Shown: positions 16,665 through 25,738, counted from the stretch's first letter. The stretch is 56,119 bases of DNA from Nitrososphaerota archaeon (GCA_021324115.1 JAJPJS010000019.1:1-56119), one strand, 5' to 3'. Numbers and translations are program-made. Notes: a model not told the origin generated them from the sequence alone.

Positions 16665-17663
16665 TTGCAACGGGTTCTAAAAGATGCCAGGGGCCGTGTC
16701 GCCAAGAAGCTAAGGATATCGGTTACTGACAGGTGCAATTTCGCCTGCCTCTTTTGCATGCCGGACAAAAGGACGGTCAAATGGATACCCCAGAATAATT
16801 TCCTGAATTTCGATGAAATTGCACGCGTAGTTAGGGTCCTTGCATCTCTTGGAATCGAAAAGATAAGGATTACAGGAGGCGAGCCGCTGCTTAGGCTCAA
16901 TCTTGAGTCACTGGTGAGAACCCTGACAGGGATCGATGGTATCAGGGAGGTGGACATGACAACAAATGGATGGCACCTGGCTGAGAAGGCTGAATCACTG
17001 AAGAGGGCCGGCCTGAAGGGGGTGACGGTAAGTCTCCATAGCCTACGGAGGGATAGATTTAGGCAGATTTCAGGCATCGACGCACTCCCGCGAGTCCTGA
17101 AGGGTATTGATGCAGCCCGTGATTCTGGCCTTTCGCCCGTCAAGATAAATACGGTAGCAATGAAAGGATACAATGACGATGAAGTTATTGAGCTGGTCGA
17201 GTTTGCCAGAGAAAGGAACATATCCATCAGATTCATAGAATTCATGCCTTTGGACGGGCTTGGTCACTGGTCTCCTGACAAACTGCTTACGGGAAAGGAA
17301 ATCGCAGACCTGGTGGGAAGACATTACATTCTTCATCCCCTGGGCAGGGAGAAAGGGGACACTGCAACGCTCTGGGGATTCGAAGACGGCAGGGGTGAGC
17401 TGGGTGTGATCACCCCAATGAGTGAACCCTTCTGCGATGACTGTGACAGAATCAGGCTCACTTCCGATGGAAAGCTTCTTTCCTGCCTTTTCGATTCGAG
17501 GTACAACGACCTGAAAAAGCTTCTGCGCGAAAGTAGCACGGATGAGCAGCTTGAAAAATACATCATGGAGTGCGTGTATAGAAAACCTGCTGGCGTTGCC
17601 TACATGCCCTGGGTTAGGGACGGATGGACAAAGCCGAGGGCCATGTATGCGATAGGCGGTTGA
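16665..17663 (+). CDS. moaA: GTP 3',8-cyclase, radical SAM (MoaA)
   Basis: The N-terminal cluster motif is CNFACLFC (CxxxCxxC), followed by ITGGEPLLR for SAM binding. The C-terminal second 4Fe-4S site is CDDCDRIRLTSDGKLLSC, the GTP-binding end of MoaA. The protein ends in Gly-Gly (MYAIGG), the conserved tail needed for activity in this family. It carries out the first step of molybdopterin synthesis. The frame is open from ATG 16614, but GTTTTTTAGG (16631-16640) lies 26-33 bases before TTG 16665. That start gives 332 residues, a normal MoaA length. It is followed six bases later by moaD. Confidence 0.93.
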   Translation: MQRVLKDARGRVAKKLRISVTDRCNFACLFCMPDKRTVKWIPQNNFLNFDEIARVVRVLASLGIEKIRITGGEPLLRLNLESLVRTLTGIDGIREVDMTTNGWHLAEKAESLKRAGLKGVTVSLHSLRRDRFRQISGIDALPRVLKGIDAARDSGLSPVKINTVAMKGYNDDEVIELVEFARERNISIRFIEFMPLDGLGHWSPDKLLTGKEIADLVGRHYILHPLGREKGDTATLWGFEDGRGELGVITPMSEPFCDDCDRIRLTSDGKLLSCLFDSRYNDLKKLLRESSTDEQLEKYIMECVYRKPAGVAYMPWVRDGWTKPRAMYAIGG

Positions 17664-17669
17664 TCTCAA

Positions 17670-17930
17670 ATGGTACCAACCGGAGTAAGGGTAAAGGTAC
17701 TGTACTGGGCCCAAGCTCGTGAGCTGGCGGGAACAGCATCTGACTCACTCGAGCTGCACGACCCTGCCGATATACCCGCTCTTATGGAAGCGATTCTTGA
17801 GAAGCATCCGAAACTTGCCGAGCTCAGACAGTCCATGAAAATAGCCATAAACGGAAAAATAGGCGGGCCCGAGGTGAGACTCAAGGAGGGGGATGAAGTC
17901 GCATTACTTCCACCTGTATCTGGCGGATAG
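17670..17930 (+). CDS. moaD: Molybdopterin synthase small subunit, MoaD (ubiquitin-like)
   Basis: An 86-residue beta-grasp protein ending in PPVSGG. The terminal Gly-Gly is the thiocarboxylation site of MoaD/ThiS sulfur carriers. VRVKVLYWAQARELAGT and EVALLPPVSGG are typical MoaD start and end patterns. It donates sulfur to precursor Z within the MoaD-MoaE complex. It begins six bases after moaA and lies about 120 bases before moaE, which has its own TATA box. In archaea such proteins can also act as small modifiers, but the flanking moaA and moaE argue for the cofactor role. Confidence 0.92.
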   Translation: MVPTGVRVKVLYWAQARELAGTASDSLELHDPADIPALMEAILEKHPKLAELRQSMKIAINGKIGGPEVRLKEGDEVALLPPVSGG

Positions 17931-18020
17931 AAGACAAGCAACCCCCCTTGGCGGAAAAATTCCAATTGTAACCGTCTTGTGTAGTCTGACCGTAAAAAAT
18001 TGCACTGCCAACAGAACGCA

Positions 18021-18028
18021 TTTAATTT
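18021..18028 (+). promoter_or_regulatory. TATA-like box of moaE
   Basis: TTTAATTT lies 25-32 bases before the moaE ATG at 18053, with an A-rich flank, matching archaeal box A spacing for a leaderless or nearly leaderless message. Confidence 0.6.
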
Positions 18029-18052
18029 ACCCCAGGTTAAGATGACCCCACC

Positions 18053-18481
18053 ATGAAATCCAAGAGTTCAACCTTCACCGTGGAGGTATCAGCGAATCCA
18101 ATTGATGTCCTTAAATTGCTGCGGTCTGTTCGGGACTCTGGTTCTGGGTCCACGTTGCTGTTCATGGGTACGGTTCGGGACCAGGGACGTGCGGGAAGGG
18201 TAAAGGAGATGAATTACGAGGCTTACGAATCCATGGCTGTAAAGGAGATAGGGGAGATAGTGCAGGAAGCATTCCAGAAGTGGCAGCTATGCAGGGTTGC
18301 TGTGGTCCACAGGACAGGGAGACTGCACTTGAAGCAACCAAGTGTAGCTATCGCGGTTTCCTCCCCGCACAGAAGCGACGGCTTTCTAGCTTGCAAGTTC
18401 ATAATTGACTCGATAAAAACGAAGGCACCTATCTGGAAAAAGGAGATTCTTACGGACGGCAGAGAAATGTGGGTTGAATGA
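18053..18481 (+). CDS. moaE: Molybdopterin synthase catalytic subunit, MoaE
   Basis: The 142 residues carry the MoaE signatures in order: FMGTVRDQGR (substrate loop), NYEAYESMA, VVHRTGRL, SSPHRSDGF and KTKAPIWKKEIL. The last holds the catalytic lysines. It works with MoaD to put the dithiolene sulfurs into precursor Z. Length and motifs are complete. The first 15 residues (Ser/Thr-rich) are poorly conserved in the family. It completes the A/D/E set here; moaC, moaB and moeA are not in the window. Confidence 0.93.
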   Translation: MKSKSSTFTVEVSANPIDVLKLLRSVRDSGSGSTLLFMGTVRDQGRAGRVKEMNYEAYESMAVKEIGEIVQEAFQKWQLCRVAVVHRTGRLHLKQPSVAIAVSSPHRSDGFLACKFIIDSIKTKAPIWKKEILTDGREMWVE

Positions 18482-18559
18482 TGGAATGACGCGCAATCCG
18501 GTTTGGTCGCCTGTACACATGCTTAAAGAATAAGAAGATGCGATTTCAGACTTTCCGGG

Positions 18560-19765
18560 TTGAGCTACAGATTGACCACTCCTCCTCTCAAAGGAATAAA
18601 GGTTCTTGATTTCTCGCGGGCCCTCGCCGGGCCGTTTTGCACGATGATGCTTGCGGACATGGGTGCGGATGTCATAAAATTGGAGCCTCCGGGAAAGGGG
18701 GACGAATCAAGAGCCTGGGGACCTCCATTCCTGAATGGCGAGAGTGCATATTTTCTGAGTATCAACAGAGGAAAGCGAAGCATCGTGGTGGACCTCACAA
18801 AAAAGGATTCGCGCAACGTCATCAGGAGGTTGGTCGAATGGGCTGACGTTATTGTCGAGAATTTCAGACCGGGAACGACAAAGAGGCTCGGGATAGACTA
18901 TGACAGTGCAAAGGAGATCAATGAGAGGATCATCTACTGCTCCATATCCGGTTTCGGACAGACCGGACCCTACAGGGAAATGCCAGGATATGATATCATA
19001 GCCTTTGCACTTAGCGGTATGATGTCCATCACCGGAGAGGAGGGACGACCCCCGGTAAAGGTCGGAGTTCCGGTGGCAGACATTGGGGCAGGCATGTACG
19101 CGGCCTTTGTCATTCTATCTGCTCTTTTTAAGAGGGAAAAACTCGGCGAAGGGGAGCATATCGACGTCAGTCTTCTCGAGGGTCAGATATCATGGCTTAC
19201 CTATCAAGCCAGCGCATACTTTGCGACGGGCGTCAATCCTCCAAGGCTGGGCTCTGCCCACATGACTATTGCGCCCTATCAAGCCTACAAGGCGTCCGAT
19301 ACGTACTTTATCATAGCTGCGGGCAACGATGACCTTTGGGGAAGATTGTGTGATACCATCGGAGCCTCCGACCTCAAATCGGAGACCAACTACAGGACGA
19401 ACCCGGACAGAGTAAGGCACAGGCAGGAACTTGAGCAAAGGCTGAACGCCATATTCTCTGCCAAGCCTGCAGCGGAGTGGGTTAAGCTGATCTCGGCTGC
19501 GGGAGTGCCATCATGCATGATAAATCAGCTGTCCGATGTATTCAGAGATCCCCACGTGGCCTCAAGAGGGGTGGTTATGAAACAGATGCATCCGAAGGCG
19601 GGGGAGGTCAGCCTGATATCTCCTCCCTACCGTCTTTCTGGCAAAAATATTGAGCCTTCGAGGCCGCCGCCGATGCTTGGTGAACACAGCTCCGAAGTGC
19701 TTAATGAGCTTGGTTTTTCTGAATCCGAGATACTGGCTCTAAGGCAGTCCGGGGCCGTAGCTTAA
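18560..19765 (+). CDS. Class III CoA-transferase (CaiB/BaiF/Frc family)
   Basis: The 401-residue product shows the interlocked-ring CoA-transferase pattern: VLDFSRALAGPFCTMMLADMGA near the start, KLEPPGKGDE, NRGKRSIVVDL, SGFGQTGPY and the catalytic Asp174 in PVADIGAGMYA. The Asp forms the acyl-anhydride/thioester chain intermediate with CoA. It moves CoA between carboxylic acids; the acids cannot be read from sequence. The start is TTG at 18560. The gene stands between moaE and the pyrimidine-degradation block. A role in activating a dicarboxylate or hydroxyacid breakdown product is possible but unproven. Confidence 0.9.
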   Translation: MSYRLTTPPLKGIKVLDFSRALAGPFCTMMLADMGADVIKLEPPGKGDESRAWGPPFLNGESAYFLSINRGKRSIVVDLTKKDSRNVIRRLVEWADVIVENFRPGTTKRLGIDYDSAKEINERIIYCSISGFGQTGPYREMPGYDIIAFALSGMMSITGEEGRPPVKVGVPVADIGAGMYAAFVILSALFKREKLGEGEHIDVSLLEGQISWLTYQASAYFATGVNPPRLGSAHMTIAPYQAYKASDTYFIIAAGNDDLWGRLCDTIGASDLKSETNYRTNPDRVRHRQELEQRLNAIFSAKPAAEWVKLISAAGVPSCMINQLSDVFRDPHVASRGVVMKQMHPKAGEVSLISPPYRLSGKNIEPSRPPPMLGEHSSEVLNELGFSESEILALRQSGAVA

Positions 19766-19860
19766 TTATGCTATCAAGAGGAGCCAAAGACAAATTACTA
19801 TATTCCAAAAGCTTTAACATCAGAATTGATGGGACGGCTGATTTAGCTTGCGATCGAACA

Positions 19861-20688
19861 TCATGTGAACTCGGCCAGCGGGGTATAGAGGTCAGGGCGC
19901 CTATCCCTTAGAAACGGAGCCCTTCTTCTTCTTTCTACAACCTGATCCAGGTCTAGGTCCACAACGAGCATCTCTTCCTCGCTTGATGCTTTTGCCAGAA
20001 CACGACCGGCAGGGTCAGAGACGAGTGACCCACCAAAAAATGGATGCTTTTGACCCTCATATTCGGATCCAACCCTGTTGACACCAGCTACAAAAATCGT
20101 GTTAAAGGAAGCATGCGCACGCAGCTCAAGTTCCCAGAGTTCCGGGTAAAAACCTGTGCAGGTGGGGACAAAGATAACCTCTGCTCCCCTCAGGGCCATT
20201 ATGCGGGGACCCTCGAGAAAGTGTCTGTCATAGCAGATGTACACGCCTATCTTGTGACCGTCGACCTGAAAAACCGGGTATCCAAGGTTCCCCGGTTTGA
20301 AGTAGTACTTTTCCTCGTACTCGGGAAGCTGAGGGAGGTGAGTTTTTCTGTATTTTCCGATGAAGACTCCGTTTCTGTCAATGACTGCAGAAGTGTTGTA
20401 GTAGGTGCCGGGCACATCGGAATCAACTTCAAATATCGGAGCAACCAGCGCGACATTGCTTTCTTTCGCTGCAGACATCAATTGCTTTATGGTGGGACCT
20501 GGTATGGTTTCCGCCAGCTCAAAATAACTTTCATCCTGGGTCCGTGCGATGTACACAGTCGAGAAGAGCTCCTGAAGGCAAAGCATATCCACGCTCTGTT
20601 TTCCAGCCTTTATGATATAGTCAATTGCCTTCCTGACATTTTTCTCCTTATTTTCCTCACACGTCATCTGCAGAAGGGCGATCTTCAC
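19861..20688 (-). CDS. Nitrilase-superfamily amidohydrolase, probable N-carbamoyl-beta-alanine (beta-ureidopropionate) hydrolase
   Basis: The 275-residue carbon-nitrogen hydrolase has the Glu-Lys-Cys triad: Glu40 (CLQELF), Lys115 (KYRKTHLP) and Cys152 (ICYDRHF). The overall pattern (LPEYEEKYYFKPGN, YNTSAVIDRNG) resembles the beta-ureidopropionase/N-carbamoylputrescine amidase branch. It hydrolyses an N-carbamoyl group to amine, CO2 and ammonia. It is divergent from the dihydropyrimidinase gene less than 100 bases away, which favours the pyrimidine-pathway role (N-carbamoyl-beta-alanine to beta-alanine). Carbamoylputrescine or a D-carbamoyl amino acid remain possible. Confidence 0.85.
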   Translation of the reverse strand: MKIALLQMTCEENKEKNVRKAIDYIIKAGKQSVDMLCLQELFSTVYIARTQDESYFELAETIPGPTIKQLMSAAKESNVALVAPIFEVDSDVPGTYYNTSAVIDRNGVFIGKYRKTHLPQLPEYEEKYYFKPGNLGYPVFQVDGHKIGVYICYDRHFLEGPRIMALRGAEVIFVPTCTGFYPELWELELRAHASFNTIFVAGVNRVGSEYEGQKHPFFGGSLVSDPAGRVLAKASSEEEMLVVDLDLDQVVERRRRAPFLRDRRPDLYTPLAEFT

Positions 20689-20781
20689 ACCTCTCTTTTG
20701 GGCAGGAAGGCTTATGAAGTTTTATTATTCGCGCACGGCTGGTACAGAAGCTTATTAGAAGGGGCGCGAATATCACACGGG

Positions 20782-22185
20782 TTGGCCTCAATCATCATAA
20801 GAAACGGCAAAGTTGTTACCTCTCTTGAGAATTTCGAGGCGGACGTCGAAATTGAAGACGGTGTAATCACCAGGATAAGCAGATCCGGCCTCTCAGGCCA
20901 TCCCGCTGACAGGGTATACAACGCTGAAGGAAAGCTCCTGCTGCCCGGATGCATAGACGGACATACTCACTTCGAAATGCCCTTTATGGGAACTACCACA
21001 GCCGATGATTTTCTTTCTGGCACGGCTTCTGCTGCGGCTGGCGGGGTTACCACAGTTGTAGATTTTGCCATACAGCAGAGCGGAGGGAGCATGATGCAGG
21101 CCGTGGAAGCATGGAAAAGAAAGGCTGTTGGTAAGGCGTTGATTGACTATTCGTTTCATCTTATCGTAAGGGATCTCAAAGCGACTGATACCGAAGAGAT
21201 ATCCAATATCGTTTCGGCGGGGGTAACGAGTTTCAAGGTCTTCACGACGTACAGGAAGGAGGGTCTAATGCTGGAAGACGGTGGAATCCTTGATGTTATG
21301 AGGAGGGTTGGGCAGCTTGGAGGTCTGGTCGCTGTGCATGCCGAAAATAACGGGATCATCGAATCAAACGTGGAGAAGTTTCTAAAAGAGAATATGAGGT
21401 CCGCTCGTTATCACAGACTCAGCAGACCCCAGGAGGCCGAGAGAGAGGCTGTGCAGAGGGCCATCTACTTTTCGGGAATCGCAGGATGCCCTACCTATAT
21501 CGTCCACCTATCTTCATCTGAAGGAAGGAATGCGGTAAAGGAAGGCCAGTTGAGGGGACTTCCCGTCTTTGCCGAAACCTGTCCCCACTACCTCATATTC
21601 GACGATTCGGTGTACGACCGACCAGATGCCGCAAATTTTGTGATGAGCCCTCCGATCAAGGGCAAAGAAGATCGTGCAGCACTCTGGGAAGGTCTGCGGG
21701 AAGGTGTGGTCAAAACCGTCGCAAGCGACCATGCAGATTTCGACACCCACCAGAAATCTCTGGGTAAAGATGATTTCACGAAGATTCCCAACGGCGTTGC
21801 CGGAACCGAAGTGATACTGCCGGTTCTATTTACGGAAGGATACAGAAAGGGGAGATTATCCCTGAATCAGGTGGTGCAGGCTTCGTCCACAAATGCAGCC
21901 AGGGCTTACAACATGTTCCCCAGAAAAGGGACAATTGCTGTCGGGTCGGACGGCGACATAGTGGTCTTGGACCCTGCCAAAAAGGTGAGGCTTACGCAGG
22001 AAAATCTTCATTCAAAGATCGATTATTCGATTTACGAAGATTACGTTGCAGAAGGTTATCCGGTGCTCACCGTGAGCAGGGGTGAGATAGTATCGGAGGA
22101 CAATCAGATAACGGCGAAGCCCGGACGAGGAGTCTTTGTTCCCAGGTCTGGCTATATGCCCCACAAGTCCCCACTTTTCGATTAA
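20782..22185 (+). CDS. Dihydropyrimidinase / hydantoinase family cyclic amidohydrolase
   Basis: About 467 residues with all two-metal site residues of the D-hydantoinase/dihydropyrimidinase family: His61 and His63 (CIDGHTHFE), the carbamylated-type Lys152 (SFKVFTTYR), His186 (VHAEN), His242 (VHLSSSEG) and Asp316 (ASDHADF). It opens the ring of dihydrouracil or a 5-substituted hydantoin to the N-carbamoyl amino acid, the substrate of the divergent nitrilase-family gene. The frame is open much further upstream, across the antisense nitrilase gene. The protein homology begins at about TTG 20782, which lies about 30 bases after AT-rich stretches (TTATTAGA near 20750). The gene is convergent with the aminotransferase, 18 bases apart. 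Confidence 0.9.
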   Translation: MASIIIRNGKVVTSLENFEADVEIEDGVITRISRSGLSGHPADRVYNAEGKLLLPGCIDGHTHFEMPFMGTTTADDFLSGTASAAAGGVTTVVDFAIQQSGGSMMQAVEAWKRKAVGKALIDYSFHLIVRDLKATDTEEISNIVSAGVTSFKVFTTYRKEGLMLEDGGILDVMRRVGQLGGLVAVHAENNGIIESNVEKFLKENMRSARYHRLSRPQEAEREAVQRAIYFSGIAGCPTYIVHLSSSEGRNAVKEGQLRGLPVFAETCPHYLIFDDSVYDRPDAANFVMSPPIKGKEDRAALWEGLREGVVKTVASDHADFDTHQKSLGKDDFTKIPNGVAGTEVILPVLFTEGYRKGRLSLNQVVQASSTNAARAYNMFPRKGTIAVGSDGDIVVLDPAKKVRLTQENLHSKIDYSIYEDYVAEGYPVLTVSRGEIVSEDNQITAKPGRGVFVPRSGYMPHKSPLFD

Positions 22186-22203
22186 TGAGACTGCAAGTAT
22201 GAT

Positions 22204-23541
22204 TTAACTGGCGACAAGCTCGTCTGCAATGTTGAGGGACCTGTCAAGTGCATCCACACCTTTCTGCAACTCCTCCTCCGTAACAATAAGGGGTGGGGCA
22301 ATAACGATATGACTAACCCATCCCATGGCGTAAACACCCATTTCCATCATGCTTTTGGTGACTCTGTCAACTACAAGGGGGCTGCCTTCATATTTGTCCT
22401 TCATGTCGTTTAGAGGCTCCTTTGTCTCCCTGTCCTTGACGAGCTCTACAGCCCAGAACAGCCCCAGCCCCCTTACGTCACCGACACATTTGTGTTTCGT
22501 TTTTACCTGTTCAAGCATTGCACCAAGAAGTCTCCCCTTTCTCTTCGACTCCTCAAGCAGGTTCAGGCGTCTGTATTCAGAGATCACAGTCGGTACAGGC
22601 GCGAGCGCCATCGGATGGGCCTCATAAGTGTGCCCATGGGCGAAGTACTTCTCTTCGAAGAATTCGCTTATTTCTGCCGTCGTAGCCGTGACACCAAGTG
22701 GCATGTATGCACCTGTGACCCCCTTTGCCGTTGTTATGATATCAGGCACCACATTCCACCTGTTCACGGCGAACCATTCACCGATTCTTCCCCAACCGCT
22801 CATAACTTCGTCAGCAATAAGCAGGACTCCATGCTTCTGGGTTATTTCTCTAAGGCGAGGAAGATATTCATCGGGTGGTATGAGCACACCGTTTGTCCCG
22901 ACAACAGGCTCGATAATCACAGCCGCCACGTTTCCCTCCCTTCTTATCATGTAATCCACATAATCGGCGCACGCGACACCACACTCAGGATACTTCTGTC
23001 CGAGCGGGCACCTATAGCAGTATGCATCAGGTGCGAACACCACGCCATCGATCTTACCGACAGGTTCTGCATACCACCTCCTTAGGTCTCCCGTTGCGGC
23101 AATGGAGCCTCCTGTGGAGCCGTGGTAGCTCGAATACCGAGATATCACCTTGTACCTGCCCGTGTACATTCTTGCAATCTTGATGGCTGCTTCATTCGCC
23201 TCCGTACCAGATGTGGAATAGAAGAACTTGGCAAGCCTTTCAGGGAACACCTGAAGCAAAGCTTCCGTCGCCTTCGCTCTGACTTCACATGTGAAGGAGG
23301 GGCTCACATAAGGCAGCTTCATGGCCTGTTCTGCTATGGCCTTCATCACGGCTTCATTCTTGTGTCCCAGGTTGGAGCACATCAACTGAGACGACAGGTC
23401 AAGGTATCCTTTTCCGCTGGAGTCAAAAAAGTAAGAACCTCTTGCATCTACAACATTAAGTGGCATCCACCCTTTCTGCTTTCGCCAGGTGCCGTAAGTG
23501 TGCTCCCTTGTCACTCTCTGGACTTCGTCCGCCTCGGACAT
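22204..23541 (-). CDS. Class III pyridoxal-phosphate aminotransferase (omega-amino acid type)
   Basis: The 445-residue fold-type I enzyme has STSGTEANEAAIKIAR near residue 110, RYSSYHGSTGGSIAATG, the cofactor Asp in LLIADEVMSGWGRIG and the Schiff-base Lys in ITTAKGVTGAYMPLG. These are class III (omega-aminotransferase) marks. Such enzymes move the terminal amino group of beta-alanine, GABA or taurine to pyruvate or 2-oxoglutarate. The adjacent amidohydrolases would make beta-alanine, giving malonate semialdehyde as product. A Cys-rich insertion (AYCYRCPLGQKYPECGVAC) is present after the Tyr-rich loop. It follows the aldehyde dehydrogenase gene by about 55 bases on the same strand. Confidence 0.9.
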   Translation of the reverse strand: MSEADEVQRVTREHTYGTWRKQKGWMPLNVVDARGSYFFDSSGKGYLDLSSQLMCSNLGHKNEAVMKAIAEQAMKLPYVSPSFTCEVRAKATEALLQVFPERLAKFFYSTSGTEANEAAIKIARMYTGRYKVISRYSSYHGSTGGSIAATGDLRRWYAEPVGKIDGVVFAPDAYCYRCPLGQKYPECGVACADYVDYMIRREGNVAAVIIEPVVGTNGVLIPPDEYLPRLREITQKHGVLLIADEVMSGWGRIGEWFAVNRWNVVPDIITTAKGVTGAYMPLGVTATTAEISEFFEEKYFAHGHTYEAHPMALAPVPTVISEYRRLNLLEESKRKGRLLGAMLEQVKTKHKCVGDVRGLGLFWAVELVKDRETKEPLNDMKDKYEGSPLVVDRVTKSMMEMGVYAMGWVSHIVIAPPLIVTEEELQKGVDALDRSLNIADELVAS

Positions 23542-23596
23542 GGAGCTTGGGTACTTGCAGGCTGGTTATTGAATTTGACTAGATGCATCCAAACGA

Positions 23597-25087
23597 TCAG
23601 ATGAATTTGGCTTCCCTCTTGCTGCCGGTGAAGTCCAGGTAAACTACCACTTCTTCGGTGAAAAACTCAACAGCCCTCTTCCCCTGCTCTCTGGGGCCTA
23701 TACCTGAGGCCTTGATACCTCCGAAGGGAGCCTGTGCTTCTCCACCGAGTGTTGGGCTGTTAATATGAATCATCCCGACCTCGGATTCATGTGCATATTT
23801 CATGGCTCTGGCAATATCCTTTGTGTATATGGATCCCGACAATCCATAAGTACTGTCATTTGCAATCTGAAGCAGCTCATCCATACCGCTTCCGCTCAAT
23901 ACCGACAGGACAGGCCCAAACACTTCTTCCCTCGCTATTCTCATATCCGTAGTAACCTCATCGAAGATGGTGGGCTCCACGTAATAGCCATGGTCGAGAT
24001 CTTCACCGGTCAACCTTCTTCCTCCGGCGACCAGTTTGGCTCCTTCATTGACCGCATCTGAAATATAGAAAAGCACCTTTTCGAGCTGCGTTCGGCTCGA
24101 AAGCGGACCAACGTCCGTGGCGGTCGCCGTTCCTGGGCCCACCTTGAGCGACCTAGTCTTTTCAAGAAGTTTGTCCATGAAGACCTTCTTGATCGAACTG
24201 TCCACAACTACTCTGCTTGTAGCAGTGCACCTTTGCCCGGAGCTTCCAAAGGCTCCCTGTACGACGCCCTCCACCGCGAGGTCAACGTCTGCATCGGCGG
24301 CTACTATCACCGCATTCTTACCGCCCATTTCGCATTGTGCCTTCTTCATGTACTTGGCAGCATATTCGTATATCCACCTGCCTGTCTCAGTTGACCCCGT
24401 GAAAGAAACTCCTCTTACATCTACGTTTTCCACCAGGGCCCTGCCCACAGAACCTCCCGGCCCCGTAATCATGTTCAGCACCCCCGGAGGCAAGCCTGCA
24501 TCCATAAACAGATTGCACAACTTGATGCCTATTCCCGGAGTAATTGAAGCTGGCTTGAACACAATAGTGTTTCCAGCGATGAGTGCAGGGGCGATCTTCC
24601 AGACAGGTATGGAGAGTGGAAAGTTCCATGGGGTTATTACAGCGACAACTCCGATTGGCCTTCTGTAGGTCCAGATGAACGTCTTGGGTAGCTCGGAAGG
24701 TATCGTGTCCCCGCCTAGCCGTCGTCCTTCCCCGGCGCAGAATTCTAAGACATTCGCACTCCTCTTTACTTCACCCCTGGAATCTGCCAGAGGTTTACCT
24801 TCTTCCACCGTGATTGCAAGGGAGAATTCTTCTGACCTTTTCTTCAGAATCGACCAAGCTTCATAAACAATTTCTGCTCTCTTGGGGGCGGGAAGCGAAG
24901 CCCATCCAGAAAACGCCGCTTTTGCAGCTCGAACAGCATCATTCGCATCTTCTTCTGTCGAATTCTGAAACCTTCCAAGGACCACCCTCTGGTCGGCCGG
25001 ATTGTATAGCTCATACGTCTCTCCCCTTCTGCAGCTCTTCCATTCTCCGCCTATTAGATTCAGACCTATTGAAACCGTTTCCTGCAA
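23597..25087 (-). CDS. NAD(P)-dependent aldehyde dehydrogenase (semialdehyde type)
   Basis: The 496-residue ALDH superfamily member has ITPWNFPLSIPVWK (cofactor pocket), FTGSTETGR (Rossmann Gly motif), the general-base Glu in QCEMGGKNAV and the nucleophile Cys in SSGQRCTATSRV. The GQRCTATSR form is like 2-oxoglutarate-semialdehyde and succinate-semialdehyde dehydrogenases. Next to the aminotransferase, it may oxidise malonate semialdehyde to malonate or, with CoA, to acetyl-CoA; sequence alone does not decide. The TTG start at 25087 lies about 25 bases after ATTATTAG on the minus strand. It is the likely first gene of a two-gene unit with the aminotransferase. Confidence 0.9.
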   Translation of the reverse strand: MQETVSIGLNLIGGEWKSCRRGETYELYNPADQRVVLGRFQNSTEEDANDAVRAAKAAFSGWASLPAPKRAEIVYEAWSILKKRSEEFSLAITVEEGKPLADSRGEVKRSANVLEFCAGEGRRLGGDTIPSELPKTFIWTYRRPIGVVAVITPWNFPLSIPVWKIAPALIAGNTIVFKPASITPGIGIKLCNLFMDAGLPPGVLNMITGPGGSVGRALVENVDVRGVSFTGSTETGRWIYEYAAKYMKKAQCEMGGKNAVIVAADADVDLAVEGVVQGAFGSSGQRCTATSRVVVDSSIKKVFMDKLLEKTRSLKVGPGTATATDVGPLSSRTQLEKVLFYISDAVNEGAKLVAGGRRLTGEDLDHGYYVEPTIFDEVTTDMRIAREEVFGPVLSVLSGSGMDELLQIANDSTYGLSGSIYTKDIARAMKYAHESEVGMIHINSPTLGGEAQAPFGGIKASGIGPREQGKRAVEFFTEEVVVYLDFTGSKREAKFI

Positions 25088-25129
25088 TTCAGTTCAGGAA
25101 GGGAAAAGGGTCCTAATAATGATTCCCTA

Positions 25130-25738
25130 TCAGCTTGCTGCTCCGTTGTTACGCGCCGAGAAACCCCTTGCCGACAGCCAGTCATGTGAAAAAATTACTA
25201 TCATTATTATTACGGCCCCCGCAAAAATGGCGGTGCCCGCGGTAGGATTCGGGAGGATCAAGACGGGTACGAAGTCGTAAAGGACGGCCGAAAAGAGAAA
25301 GGCGGTGCTTGCGGTCAGTATTGTTCTTTTGCCCTTCAATGAAAGAAGGCGTGAGAATTCTGTCATCTGTTCCTTGGTTGTCATGTTATAACTACCGCCT
25401 TCCCCTACAATCTCGTGGAGAAACTGAGCGAAATCGGCCGAAGCCACAAAGGCCGAGACCCACGCGAAAGCAGGTATAACACGGGCTGCAAAAGTACTCG
25501 ATGCGACCGAGGCAACAGTTGCCACTCCAAGCAGAAACCAGGCCGCCGAACTTGCAGACCCTCTTTTCAGCGTGACCGACAACAAAAGAGCGATTAAGGA
25601 TAGCGAATCAAGCAATAGTATGAAAAGTAGGAAGTAATTAACGGGGGAATACAGTATGGTCAAACTCAGTAGTAAGATGAACGTAGCGAAGGAAACCACC
25701 CTAGCTTTCTGAATCGGATTCATCTCTTTTTCAAACAC
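25130..25738 (-). CDS. Membrane protein of the MoxR/DUF58 operon
   Basis: A 202-residue product with about six hydrophobic helices (roughly 14-30, 34-55, 63-83, 85-102, 140-158, 163-185) and a short soluble loop holding GEGGSYNMTTKEQMTEFSRL. No known family is recognised. It is the last gene of a tight minus-strand operon and overlaps the DUF58 gene by eight bases, so it probably works with it at the membrane. Confidence 0.75.
   Translation of the reverse strand: MFEKEMNPIQKARVVSFATFILLLSLTILYSPVNYFLLFILLLDSLSLIALLLSVTLKRGSASSAAWFLLGVATVASVASSTFAARVIPAFAWVSAFVASADFAQFLHEIVGEGGSYNMTTKEQMTEFSRLLSLKGKRTILTASTAFLFSAVLYDFVPVLILPNPTAGTAIFAGAVIIMIVIFSHDWLSARGFSARNNGAAS

Noticed and set aside
16601-17714. 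Two 214-codon minus-strand frames over moaA
   Set aside because: Both are antisense to a gene with all MoaA motifs; no signature of their own.
20044-20781. Long open extension upstream of the dihydropyrimidinase, giving a 713-residue frame
   Set aside because: It runs antisense through the nitrilase-family gene, shows no homology-like pattern, and the family fold begins at about 20782.
22492-23085. 197-codon plus-strand frame in the aminotransferase gene
   Set aside because: Antisense shadow with many Cys/His/Arg codons typical of reversed coding DNA.
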